A stretch of 64,000 nt of DNA from CAYSLU01 sp964431965 (GTDB taxonomy: Bacteria > Verrucomicrobiota > Kiritimatiellia > CAIKKV01 > CAYSLU01). Under the pieces are notes generated by a model, which was given only the letters and a program-made list of their open reading frames with translations, searched no databases and was not told where the DNA came from. Location: NCBI GenBank assembly GCA_964431965.1, contig CAYSLU010000004.1, forward strand, positions 1-64,000, read 5' to 3'. Below, one piece after another: positions 34,314-42,082 of this stretch; the stretch's first letter is position 1, and every line of letters begins with the position of its first letter. Both the position numbers and the translations under genes were made by a program.

Positions 34314-34341
34314 TTGAATCACGCGCTGGCCGCCGCATAGT
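34314..34341 (+). promoter_or_regulatory. Sigma-70-like promoter upstream of the membrane operon
   Basis: TTGAAT (34314-34319) and CATAGT (34336-34341), 16-bp spacing, 41 bp before the NfeD-like start. Each hexamer matches four of six positions. Confidence 0.35.
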
Positions 34342-34382
34342 GTAGGCCCCGGTGCGGGCTTCACCCGTGGAGGAGGATGTCC

Positions 34383-34991
34383 ATGGATCTCATGAGCGCG
34401 TGGTGGGGCGGACTGCAGCCGGCAAACCAGTTCTTCTACGGGGCGGCGGCGTTCTTCAGCGTCCTGTTCCTATGGCAGCTTGTGTCCGCGATCCTGGGCC
34501 TCGGCAGCTCGCATCTGGACGTCGATACGAACCCCGATCCGGGCTGGGACCACGCATCGCCGGCCGATGCCCACGACACGGTCATGGCCTTCCAGCTCGT
34601 GAGCGTGCGCTCGATCCTGGCGTTTTGCACGCTGTTCACGTGGGCGGCCGCGCTATACCTCGACCACAGCGTGCCGCTCGGCCGGGCGCTGCTCTACGCG
34701 CTGGCCTGGGGCGCGGCGGCCATGGTCCTCGTGTCGTGGCTGCTCCATTTCATGCGCCGGATGACGGAGAGCGGCACCATGCAGATCCGGACGGCCGTTG
34801 GCGCAAGCGGCACCGTGCACCTCGACATACCGGCCGGCGGCCTGGGCGAGATCCGCTGCCTGTGCAGCGGGGTGATGACTCATTTTCGGGCGCGGACCGC
34901 CGACGGAACCGCGCTGAAGGCCGGTGCGGTCGTCACGGTCTCGCGGGTGCTGGGGCCGAACACCGTCGAGGTGCAGCCCGGTCCACGCTGA
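34383..34991 (+). CDS. NfeD/YuaF-like membrane protein of the flotillin operon
   Basis: 202 residues. Three hydrophobic segments (FFYGAAAFFSVLFLWQLVSA, about 80-97, LLYALAWGAAAMVLVSWLL), then a C-terminal beta-rich domain (about 130-200) resembling the OB-fold of NfeD/YuaF proteins. It precedes a flotillin gene by 55 bp, the hallmark arrangement of yuaF-yuaG or nfeD operons. ATG 34383 has GGAGG at optimal spacing; an in-frame ATG at 34377 lies too close to that site. The identity depends largely on context. Confidence 0.7.
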   Translation: MDLMSAWWGGLQPANQFFYGAAAFFSVLFLWQLVSAILGLGSSHLDVDTNPDPGWDHASPADAHDTVMAFQLVSVRSILAFCTLFTWAAALYLDHSVPLGRALLYALAWGAAAMVLVSWLLHFMRRMTESGTMQIRTAVGASGTVHLDIPAGGLGEIRCLCSGVMTHFRARTADGTALKAGAVVTVSRVLGPNTVEVQPGPR

Positions 34992-35046
34992 GCGGATCGA
35001 CGTCGGGCGGGCGGGAGCACAGAGGAACGGAAGAGGGAGAACGCGG

Positions 35047-36600
35047 ATGAGTACACTCAGTGGGATCGGAGTCTCTTTGGCGGCCATCGCCTCGCCTGTG
35101 GCTGACAGCGCACCGACGGCGGGCGGCGGCGGACCCACCGGGATCTTTCTCGGACTCCTGCTCGCGGTGCTCCTGCTGGTGATCCTGGTCACCTTCCTGA
35201 AGCGCTACCGGCGCTGCCCGTCCAACAAGATCCTGGTCATCTACGGCAAGACGAACAGCGGCGCCGCCCGCTGCATCCACGGCGGCGCGGCCTTCATCTG
35301 GCCCCTGTTCCAGGCATACGACTACCTCGACCTCGAGCCGTTCGTGGTGCCGATCGACCTCGCGAACGCGCTGTCCCAGGAGAACATCCGCGTCACCGTG
35401 CCCACCACCGTCACGGCCGCGATATCCAACCAGTCCGGGATCATGGAGAACGCCGCCGTCCGCCTGCTCGGCCAGAGCCGCGACCAGATCAAGGAGCAGG
35501 CCCAGGACATCATCATCGGCCAGATGCGCGCCGTCATCGCCACGATGAAGATCGAGGACATCAACCGCGACCGCCAGGTGTTCATGTCCAAGGTGAACGA
35601 GGCGGTTGCCGTCGAGCTCGAGAAGATCGGCCTTACTGTCATCAACGTCAACATCCGCGACATCGACGACGAGTCGGGCTACATCAAGGCGATCGGCCGG
35701 AAGGCCGCGGCCGAGGCGGTGAACCAGGCGAACGTCGACGTGGCCGAGCAGGAGAAGACCGGCCAGATCGGCGTGGCCGCGCGGCAGCGCGATCAGCGCG
35801 TGGCGGTCGCGGCGGCGATGGCCGACGCCCAGATCGGAGAGGCCACGGCGGACCGGAACAAGCGCCAGCAGGTGGCGAAGCTCGACGCCGAGGCCGTGAA
35901 CGCCGAGACCGGCGCGAACGCCCAGAAGGCCAGCTACCGCGCCAACCAGAAGGTGGCGGAAGAAGAGGCCCGCAACCGCGGCGACTCGGCCGCGAAGGAA
36001 GCGGACGGCGCCATCCGCGTCGCCCAGGAGAACGCGCAGAAGAAGGCGGAAGACGCGCGCGCCATGCGCGAGCAGTCGCGCTACAACGCGGAGATCGTGG
36101 TCCGCGCCGACGCCGAGCGGAAGTGCGTGGTGATCTCGGCGGAAGCCCAGAAGGAGCAGGCGATCCGGATCGCGCAGGGCCAGGCGGAGGCGACCGTCGC
36201 CAAGATGACGGCCGAGGCCAAGGGCGTGCAGGCGATCCTCGACGCCAAGGCGGAAGGCTACCGGCACCTGGTGCAGTCGGCCGGCGAGCCGCAGGCGGCC
36301 GCCACGCTGCTCATGATCGAGAAGCTGCTCGAGGTCGCCAACGTCCAGGCGAAGGCGATCCAGAACCTCCCGATCGAGAAGATCGTGGTCTGGGACGGCG
36401 GCAACGGCGGCGGAATGACCGACCTCGGGAAGAAGATCATGGGCGCCCTGCCGCCGATGCACGAGCTCGCGCGCCAAGTCGGGCTGGACCTGCCGGCCTT
36501 CCTGGGCCGGATCGAGGCCACCGCGCCGGCGGCGCATCCGCCGGCCGCGTCCAAGGCCGACGCCCCCGCCGGCGCGGCGCCGGGCGCGGACAAGGCATAG
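35047..36600 (+). CDS. Flotillin-family SPFH protein
   Basis: 517 residues. N-terminal transmembrane segment (IFLGLLLAVLLLVILVTFL), SPFH domain (about 60-240, with FVVPIDLANALSQENIRVTV), then a long Ala/Glu-rich coiled-coil tail (AQKKAEDARAMREQSRYNAE, AEATVAKMTAEAKGVQAIL) typical of flotillin. It ends in Ala/Pro-rich disordered residues. Flotillins organise membrane microdomains and signalling or secretion assemblies. GGAGA site before ATG 35047. A WG-repeat gene follows 8 bp later. Confidence 0.93.
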   Translation: MSTLSGIGVSLAAIASPVADSAPTAGGGGPTGIFLGLLLAVLLLVILVTFLKRYRRCPSNKILVIYGKTNSGAARCIHGGAAFIWPLFQAYDYLDLEPFVVPIDLANALSQENIRVTVPTTVTAAISNQSGIMENAAVRLLGQSRDQIKEQAQDIIIGQMRAVIATMKIEDINRDRQVFMSKVNEAVAVELEKIGLTVINVNIRDIDDESGYIKAIGRKAAAEAVNQANVDVAEQEKTGQIGVAARQRDQRVAVAAAMADAQIGEATADRNKRQQVAKLDAEAVNAETGANAQKASYRANQKVAEEEARNRGDSAAKEADGAIRVAQENAQKKAEDARAMREQSRYNAEIVVRADAERKCVVISAEAQKEQAIRIAQGQAEATVAKMTAEAKGVQAILDAKAEGYRHLVQSAGEPQAAATLLMIEKLLEVANVQAKAIQNLPIEKIVVWDGGNGGGMTDLGKKIMGALPPMHELARQVGLDLPAFLGRIEATAPAAHPPAASKADAPAGAAPGADKA

Positions 36601-36608
36601 GCAGACGA

Positions 36609-37814
36609 ATGAAGAGCGTGGCGTATCGGATCGGCGCGGCGGCATTCCTCGCGGCGGCGCTCGTGTGGACGGCGGGAGCGGCGGCGCCCTCGGGCATCGC
36701 CCCCGCCGCACAGACCTCGCTGTATCCCGCCGAGGACTCGCTGGGGCGGTGGGGGTTCATCAACCGGCGCGGGGAATTCGCCATACCGCCGCAGTTCGAC
36801 TTCGCGTGGAATTTCGTCGGCGACTACGCGGCCGTGGCGGCGGGCCGGAAGCTCGGCTTCGTCAATCGCTCGGGCATGGTGGTGGTGGAGCCCCGGTACG
36901 ACGAGGCGGAGGAGTTTTCCGACGGCCTGGCGCGCGTGATGACCGACGCCCGGATGACGATGGAGGGAAGTCCCGCCGGGCCCGCCGAGATGATCCGGTA
37001 CACCTTCCAGTTCATCCGGCCGTCCGGGGAGCCGGGGTTCGCGCGGACGTTTGAGACGCTGGATCGCCCGTCCGCCCTCACCCCGGAGCCGTTCGAACGG
37101 CTCAGCTCCTCGTTCTATCCGCGCCCGTTCTCCGAGGGCCTGAGCGCCTTTTCCGAGGGCGGCCGGGTCGGGTACATGAACACGAACGGGGTCACGGTCA
37201 TTCCGCCGGCCTTTCTCGGCGGCGGCGATTTCCGCGAGGGCGTCGCCTGCGTATGGACCGAGAAGGGATGCGCGTTCATCGACCACGAAGGGACGGTCGC
37301 CGTCCGGCTGCCGCCGGACGTGACGCCGGGCCTGTATACGTTTCAGGAGGGGCTGGCGATCGTGCGCGTCGGCGGCCGATTCGGGTACGTCGGCCGCGAC
37401 GGCCGCATGGCGATCCCCGCCCGCTACGCCGTGGCCTATCCGTTCTCCGAGGGGCGCGCGCTGGTGGGCTGGCACCGGCGGCCATGGAGCCCGATACGCC
37501 TGCTGCGGGGAGAGCGCGATACCGAGTGCACGTATGTGACGGCCGCCGGGATCGCCGCTTTTCCCGGCCGGTTCGGCCTGACCCGGCACGGCGAGTTCTC
37601 CGAAGGTCTGGCGGTGGCCCGGCGCCCGGGCGATGAGCGACTGGGCTATATCGACACCACCGGGCGGTTCGTCATCCCTCCGCAGTTCGCGCTCGCCTGG
37701 CCGTTCAGGGGCGGGCTCGCGCGGGTCGTGCGGATGGAGAAGCGGAGCGGCGGGGAGCAGGCGATCGTGATGTACATCAATGCGCTCGGCGCCACCGCGT
37801 ACCGGACGCGCTGA
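36609..37814 (+). CDS. Secreted WG-repeat protein
   Basis: 401 residues with a signal peptide (AYRIGAAAFLAAALVWTAGA). Tandem WG-type repeats: GRWGFINRRGEFAIPPQF, KLGFVNRSGMVVVEPRY, GRVGYMNTNGVTVIPPAF, RFGYVGRDGRMAIPARY, RLGYIDTTGRFVIPPQF, each followed by FSEGLA-type segments. These repeats form a propeller-like adaptor. It lies 8 bp after the flotillin gene, suggesting a partner on the outer side of the same membrane complex. Confidence 0.9.
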   Translation: MKSVAYRIGAAAFLAAALVWTAGAAAPSGIAPAAQTSLYPAEDSLGRWGFINRRGEFAIPPQFDFAWNFVGDYAAVAAGRKLGFVNRSGMVVVEPRYDEAEEFSDGLARVMTDARMTMEGSPAGPAEMIRYTFQFIRPSGEPGFARTFETLDRPSALTPEPFERLSSSFYPRPFSEGLSAFSEGGRVGYMNTNGVTVIPPAFLGGGDFREGVACVWTEKGCAFIDHEGTVAVRLPPDVTPGLYTFQEGLAIVRVGGRFGYVGRDGRMAIPARYAVAYPFSEGRALVGWHRRPWSPIRLLRGERDTECTYVTAAGIAAFPGRFGLTRHGEFSEGLAVARRPGDERLGYIDTTGRFVIPPQFALAWPFRGGLARVVRMEKRSGGEQAIVMYINALGATAYRTR

Positions 37815-37846
37815 GCAGGCCGCGCCCCGAGGGGAGCACCGCGCCC

Positions 37847-38716
37847 ATGACCGACGCAGCCGGGAGCATCTCGTGCGGCGTAGCCGGCTGGTCGTACCCC
37901 GACTGGAATGGATTCGTCTACCCCCCGGGACTCAAGGATCCGCTCCCCTACCTCGCCGGCTTCCTCGACCTGATCGAGATCAACAGCACGTTCTACCGTC
38001 CGCCGTCCGCGCGCACCGTTGCCTCGTGGGTCCGCCGCACGGAGGACCGGGCCGGCTTCTTCTTCACCGCCAAGCTCCACCAGGACGTGACGCACGGCGG
38101 ACGGATCGAGGAGGCCACGGTCCGGGCGTTCCGCGAGGGCTTCGCGCCCATGACCGAGGCCGGCCGGCTCCGACACCTGCTCGCGCAGTTCAAGTACGAC
38201 TTCGACGACCGGCCGGAGCACCGCGACCGCCTGAGCCGCATCCGCGAGCGCTTCGGCGGGCCGGCCAACCTGACGCTCGAGCTGCGCCACAACTCATGGC
38301 AGTCGCCGGAGGCGATGGAGTTCGTCCGCGGCCTCTCGGTGACGGTCGCCGCGCTCGACTATCCGACCGCCCGCAACTCGTTCAACCGGCGCGTCCCCGG
38401 CATCGGAGAGCATGCGTACCTCCGGCTCCACGGCCGAAACACCAAGGCGTGGTTCAGCCGCGACGCCGGCCGAGACGCGGTCTACAACTACCTCTACTCG
38501 AAGCCGGAGGTGGCCGGCATCGCGGAGCGCGCATACGAGATCGCGCGGATCTCGAAGTCGCTCACCGTCGTGGCGAACAACCACTACGAGGGCAAGGAGA
38601 TGGTGAACGCGCTGCAGCTCAAGTCCACCTTCTCCGGCCGGCGGATTCCCGTTCCCGCCACGCTTCGCGCGCGCTATCCTGACTTGAGTGAGATCGCGGA
38701 CGACACGAATGGCTGA
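37847..38716 (+). CDS. DUF72 domain-containing protein
   Basis: 289 residues of a TIM-barrel DUF72/YecE-like protein: CGVAGWSYPDWNGFVYPPG, FLDLIEINSTFYRPP, FFFTAKLHQDVTH, LLAQFKYDF, AYLRLHGRN, TVVANNHYEGKEMVNALQL. The family is widespread with no firmly established reaction. Lies 15 bp before the amidohydrolase pair, so co-expression is likely. Confidence 0.92.
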   Translation: MTDAAGSISCGVAGWSYPDWNGFVYPPGLKDPLPYLAGFLDLIEINSTFYRPPSARTVASWVRRTEDRAGFFFTAKLHQDVTHGGRIEEATVRAFREGFAPMTEAGRLRHLLAQFKYDFDDRPEHRDRLSRIRERFGGPANLTLELRHNSWQSPEAMEFVRGLSVTVAALDYPTARNSFNRRVPGIGEHAYLRLHGRNTKAWFSRDAGRDAVYNYLYSKPEVAGIAERAYEIARISKSLTVVANNHYEGKEMVNALQLKSTFSGRRIPVPATLRARYPDLSEIADDTNG

Positions 38717-38731
38717 TGGGAGGACTGACGC

Positions 38732-39493
38732 ATGGACATCTGCGACTGCTTTTGCGGCGTCGGCTCGTGGGCGACGCGCGATCCCATCCTGCCGTATTCG
38801 GCGGACGACATCGTGCGGCAGCTCGACCGCTTCGGGATCGCCCGGGCGCTGGCCTACAGCAACCACGTCAAGTTCGCCGGCGGCGCGGCGGACGGCAACG
38901 CCTCGCTGCTGAAGAGCACGCGCGGCCGCGACCGGCTGATCCCCGCGTTCTCCATCTCCCCCTATCCCCACGACCGATCGCCGGGCCTGGACGAGTGCTT
39001 CGCCGTCATGCGGGACGCCGGCGCGCGCGGGCTGTGGCTGAACATCCCGTTCTCGCCCTACCGCCTGGTCCGCAGCCATGCCCGCTGGATGATCGGAGCG
39101 TGGCTCGACCGCTGCGTCAAGGCCCGCCTGCCGGTTCTGCTGCACATAGAGGACCAGCCCCCGGACATCGTGGACACCCTCTGCCGGGAGCACCCGCACC
39201 TGCGCCTCATCGTCACGGGCACGATGTACACGGGCGACGGATTCCTCTATCCCCTGCTCCGCGCGCACCCGAACCTTCGCGTCTGCCTCGGGCACATGTA
39301 CATCCCCGCAGGCAATCCGGAGCGGTTCCTCGCCCACTTCCCCGCCGACCGGATCCTCTTCGGCTCCGGCCTGCCGGAGTTCTCGCCAGGCGGGCTGATC
39401 GCGCACATCACGTACGCCGACATCCCGGACGCGGCCAAGGCGGCCATCCTGGGCGGCAACCTGCAGACCCTGATGAGCGAGGTGAAGCTGTGA
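38732..39493 (+). CDS. Degenerate amidohydrolase-fold protein (probable pseudo-enzyme)
   Basis: 253 residues of the amidohydrolase-2 TIM-barrel type (LLHIEDQPPDIVDTL, LRVCLGHMYIPAGNPERFLA, ILFGSGLPEFSPGGL, LGGNLQTLM at the end). The N-terminal metal site HxH is missing: the segment reads DICDCFCG instead of a DAHxH form, and the C-terminal FGSD is FGSG. It is probably not a standard metal hydrolase. It overlaps the next, intact amidohydrolase gene by 4 bp (GTGA), suggesting a heteromer of active and inactive chains. Confidence 0.75.
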   Translation: MDICDCFCGVGSWATRDPILPYSADDIVRQLDRFGIARALAYSNHVKFAGGAADGNASLLKSTRGRDRLIPAFSISPYPHDRSPGLDECFAVMRDAGARGLWLNIPFSPYRLVRSHARWMIGAWLDRCVKARLPVLLHIEDQPPDIVDTLCREHPHLRLIVTGTMYTGDGFLYPLLRAHPNLRVCLGHMYIPAGNPERFLAHFPADRILFGSGLPEFSPGGLIAHITYADIPDAAKAAILGGNLQTLMSEVKL

Positions 39494-40260
39494 GCACACC
39501 CCTGGTCGAGTACGCCCGGTCCGGCCGACGCGTGGACGCCTTTCCGATCTTCGACGCCCACGCCCACGTCTACTCCGCCGCCGACCCCAGCGCGCCGTCG
39601 ATCGCCGAGCGGCTGGTCCGCATGGACCGGCTCGGCATCGTCCGCTGCGCCGTGAGCTCGTCTGTCGCGATCGGCGCCGAGTTCGAGGAGGGCAATGACG
39701 ACGTGGCAGAGGTGGTGCGCGTCCACCCCGACCGGTTCATCGGCTACTGCCACGTCAGCGCCAACTACGCCGACGGCGCGCTGGCGGAACTGAAGCGGTG
39801 CTTCGGCACCGGTCTGTTCAAGGGGATCAAGGTCTATCAGACGGGCACGGCGTTCGACGACCCGCGTTTCGACGCCGTGTGGGAGTTCGCGGTGGCGCAT
39901 CGCACGCCGGTGCTGGCGCACACGTGGGGCGGCGCGCTCACCGGCTTCGACACGGCCGCCGCAAAGCACCCGGAGATCGCGTTCCTCGCGGGCCACGCCG
40001 GCAGCGGGTTCGCCTACCAAGCGTACATTGACGCGGCCAAGCGGGTGCCGAACCTCTACCTCGACCTGACCTACTCGCGCGAGCACACGAACATGATCGA
40101 GACCATGGTCCGCGCCGTCGGCGCCGACCGGGTCGTCTGGGGCACGGACGAGCCCCTCTTCTCGATGGAGCACCAGCTCGGCAAAGTCCTCTTCGCCGAC
40201 ATCCCGGACGAGGACAAGCGGAAAATCCTGAGCACAAACGCCGCGAGGCTGTTTCGGTAG
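39490..40260 (+). CDS. Amidohydrolase family protein (metal-dependent)
   Basis: 256 residues. All expected metal and catalytic motifs are visible: FDAHAHVY at the N-terminus, VLAHTWGG, LAGHAGSG, and the final Asp in WGTDEPLF, then ILSTNAARLF. Likely hydrolysis or decarboxylation of a small carboxylate or lactone, as in amidohydrolase-2 relatives. GTG start inside the stop of the degenerate relative. DUF72 gene upstream. Confidence 0.9.
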   Translation: MSTPLVEYARSGRRVDAFPIFDAHAHVYSAADPSAPSIAERLVRMDRLGIVRCAVSSSVAIGAEFEEGNDDVAEVVRVHPDRFIGYCHVSANYADGALAELKRCFGTGLFKGIKVYQTGTAFDDPRFDAVWEFAVAHRTPVLAHTWGGALTGFDTAAAKHPEIAFLAGHAGSGFAYQAYIDAAKRVPNLYLDLTYSREHTNMIETMVRAVGADRVVWGTDEPLFSMEHQLGKVLFADIPDEDKRKILSTNAARLFR

Positions 40261-40296
40261 GCGCGTGGAGGGACAGGCGACTACTCTGCGGTCCCT

Positions 40297-40443
40297 TCAG
40301 TTCGTGCCGCTCGGCGGCACCGCGAAGGGCTTGTGCCCGGACACGGTGGCTGTCCTGGCAGACGGATACGACCAGATGCAGGAGAGCGGATACTTCTCGA
40401 AGTCCTGAAGGGCGGCGGCGATCTCTTGGCGGTGGTCGGGCAT
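40297..40443 (-). pseudogene. 48-residue ORF, probable gene tail
   Basis: Reads MPDHRQEIAAALQDFEKYPL and ends FAVPPSGTN. The frame continues upstream of the ATG for about 20 codons without a start. That upstream stretch looks like the Gln/Lys/Asn-rich tail of four-helix-bundle genes seen at 41674. It may be a remnant of an older gene interrupted when the AT-rich island formed. No family recognised. Confidence 0.35.
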
Positions 40444-40502
40444 TTGAGAAGCGGGAGGGTTGATTTTCGATTGTTGACTGGCGGAGACAGTATCTTCTTT
40501 TC

Positions 40503-40636
40503 TACCCTCTTGAGAGGGTAATACCCTATCTCCTCAGACGGCGGGATGATAGGTAGTTCCGTACGCAGTTCAATGGGTAGTACCTGATTCCACGCTCCGT
40601 ATTACCCAATAAATTACCGATTAACATTACCGATTA
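40503..40636. promoter_or_regulatory. Cluster of palindromes and direct repeats in AT-rich island
   Basis: TACCCTCT-TG-AGAGGGTA (40503-40520) is a perfect 18-bp palindrome. GGGTAATACCC (40516-40526) and GGTAGTACC (40576-40584) share a GGTAnTACC core. ATTACCGATTA occurs twice at 40613 and 40626 (13-bp period), the second overlapping the Fic stop. They could be terminator stems, protein binding sites or ends of an inserted element. Confidence 0.4.
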
Positions 40637-41677
40637 CCCAATACGCCGCCATTTCGCATGCTTACCACGGCCAAGACACTTCACTCTGCTATCTAACCGC
40701 ATATCCTTCAATATCTTGCGAATCATGTCCAGGCTGACTTCCGGACATCGTTTCTGAAGCTCGGTTACGTGAAACTCCCCCGCGAAGCTTGCGATCGCTT
40801 GGTGGACGACGGCGGTCTTGTCGCCCACAGGCAGAGACGTGTCTTCGTACCGCGACTCGAACTCTCGATACACTTCCTTCAGGGTGAACAGGAGGTAGTT
40901 GGCGTACGGCCAGATGCTGTGTTTGCCTTCGTGCCAACCTTGGGAACTCTGTTGGAGGGTTTCGTAGTACCGGGCCTTGCTCTGCTCGATGGTTCGCTCA
41001 AGGCTGATGTACCGGCCGGCCGTGAAGCCCTGATGGTAGAGCGAAAGCAGGAGAAGCAGTCGGGATACGCGTCCGTTGCCGTCGCGGAATGGGTGGATGC
41101 ATAGAAAATCGAGGTTCATGGCGGCCCAGACGATCAGCGCAGGCACTTCATGCTCCTTGATCAACCGATCGAAGATCTCGCAGGTGTGCGCCACGGCCGC
41201 CGGGGTTTCCCTGGCCGTCATCGGTTTGAACCGCAGCGTGACATGGCCGTCCGGGTGTTTCTCGATGATCTCGCCATCCTGCGCCTTGAGCTTGCCGCTG
41301 TCGTAGCCTTCCGGGTGACTCAACTCATGCAAACGAAGGACTGTCTCAACGGTCAGCGGCAGTCGTTCCGCTTCAGCATGGATCCATGCCAATGCAGACT
41401 GATACCCCCGAACTTCCTGTTCGTTCCGATCGCGAAGGATGCCCTTGCCGAAGACCACGGTGCCGACCCGCCGCCGATCAATCTCAACACCTTCGATCCG
41501 GTTGGACGCCACCGCGCTTTCGATGATGGCGTTCTCGCGCAAGCGGGCGAGTTTCTGCGGGGACTGCTTCGTAAACAGCTCCTGCTTACCTCGGTACTCG
41601 GCCAGTTCGTTCAGGAGCCAGACCGTGGCCATTGGGATCTGGGGTGGTTGACGGAGAAGCAGTTCGAGGGTTCTCAC
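40634..41677 (-). CDS. Fic family AMP-transferase with self-inhibitory motif
   Basis: 347 residues. Fic core motif HPFRDGNGR (about 195-203) is intact, so nucleotide transfer (usually AMPylation) is expected. SNRIEG at about 58-63 matches the (S/T)xxxE(G/N) inhibitory helix at the N-terminus, with Glu about 62 as the blocking residue (class II). C-terminal 60 residues look like a winged helix (FHVTELQKRCPEVSLDMIRK). GTG start at 41677 overlaps the stop of the four-helix-bundle remnant by 4 bp. Lower GC than its neighbours suggests transfer. Confidence 0.92.
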   Translation of the reverse strand: MRTLELLLRQPPQIPMATVWLLNELAEYRGKQELFTKQSPQKLARLRENAIIESAVASNRIEGVEIDRRRVGTVVFGKGILRDRNEQEVRGYQSALAWIHAEAERLPLTVETVLRLHELSHPEGYDSGKLKAQDGEIIEKHPDGHVTLRFKPMTARETPAAVAHTCEIFDRLIKEHEVPALIVWAAMNLDFLCIHPFRDGNGRVSRLLLLLSLYHQGFTAGRYISLERTIEQSKARYYETLQQSSQGWHEGKHSIWPYANYLLFTLKEVYREFESRYEDTSLPVGDKTAVVHQAIASFAGEFHVTELQKRCPEVSLDMIRKILKDMRLDSRVKCLGRGKHAKWRRIG

Positions 41678-41808
41678 GATGGGCGATTTTCGAGGTTCGA
41701 TTGTTGCTTGCTCAGACGGGTGGTCTTGGCGGCGGAGGTGAAGATGGCGGTGAGTTCGTTGGCTTCAGTCAGCAATGGGGTCACGAGTTTCTCCGCGAGG
41801 AGGCCTCC
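41674..41808 (-). pseudogene. C-terminal remnant of four-helix-bundle (S23-type) protein
   Basis: 44 residues: GLLAEKLVTPLLTEANELTA then IFTSAAKTTR, matching the last helix of S23/four-helix-bundle proteins (EANEL.AIF...KT). About the first 75 residues of a normal member are missing. The frame runs only about 9 codons further upstream with unrelated sequence. The stop overlaps the Fic GTG. Confidence 0.65.
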
Positions 41809-41939
41809 ATCGACTTGCCCTGTGCGGTCTCCTGATCGAACAACTGACAGAGCGCGTCGTAGGGCTCGGTCTTCCCGAGCGCGAGTTCGCGGAAGAGGCT
41901 CAGAATCGTCCTGGTCTGGGTGAAGGCGCGGCGGACCCG
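41781..41939 (-). pseudogene. Gene fragment in a second frame, family unknown
   Basis: RAFTQTRTILSLFRELALGK then TEPYDALCQLFDQETAQGKS has the amphipathic look of real coding sequence but has no plausible start. It overlaps the four-helix-bundle remnant in another frame. It may be a gene end truncated when the island was assembled. From 41940 to 42082 nothing was recognised. Confidence 0.35.
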
Positions 41940-42082
41940 CCCGTCCGCGCCATGGGCCGCAGGGCTGCCACCCTGGCTCTGTGATCCCTTAGTCACACTG
42001 GGGGGCACTCTACTCCGCGGTCGTGGTTCAGTCCAGTCCGTGGCGGGACAGGCGTTGAACCGACGCCCGCCCCCGCCGCCGG

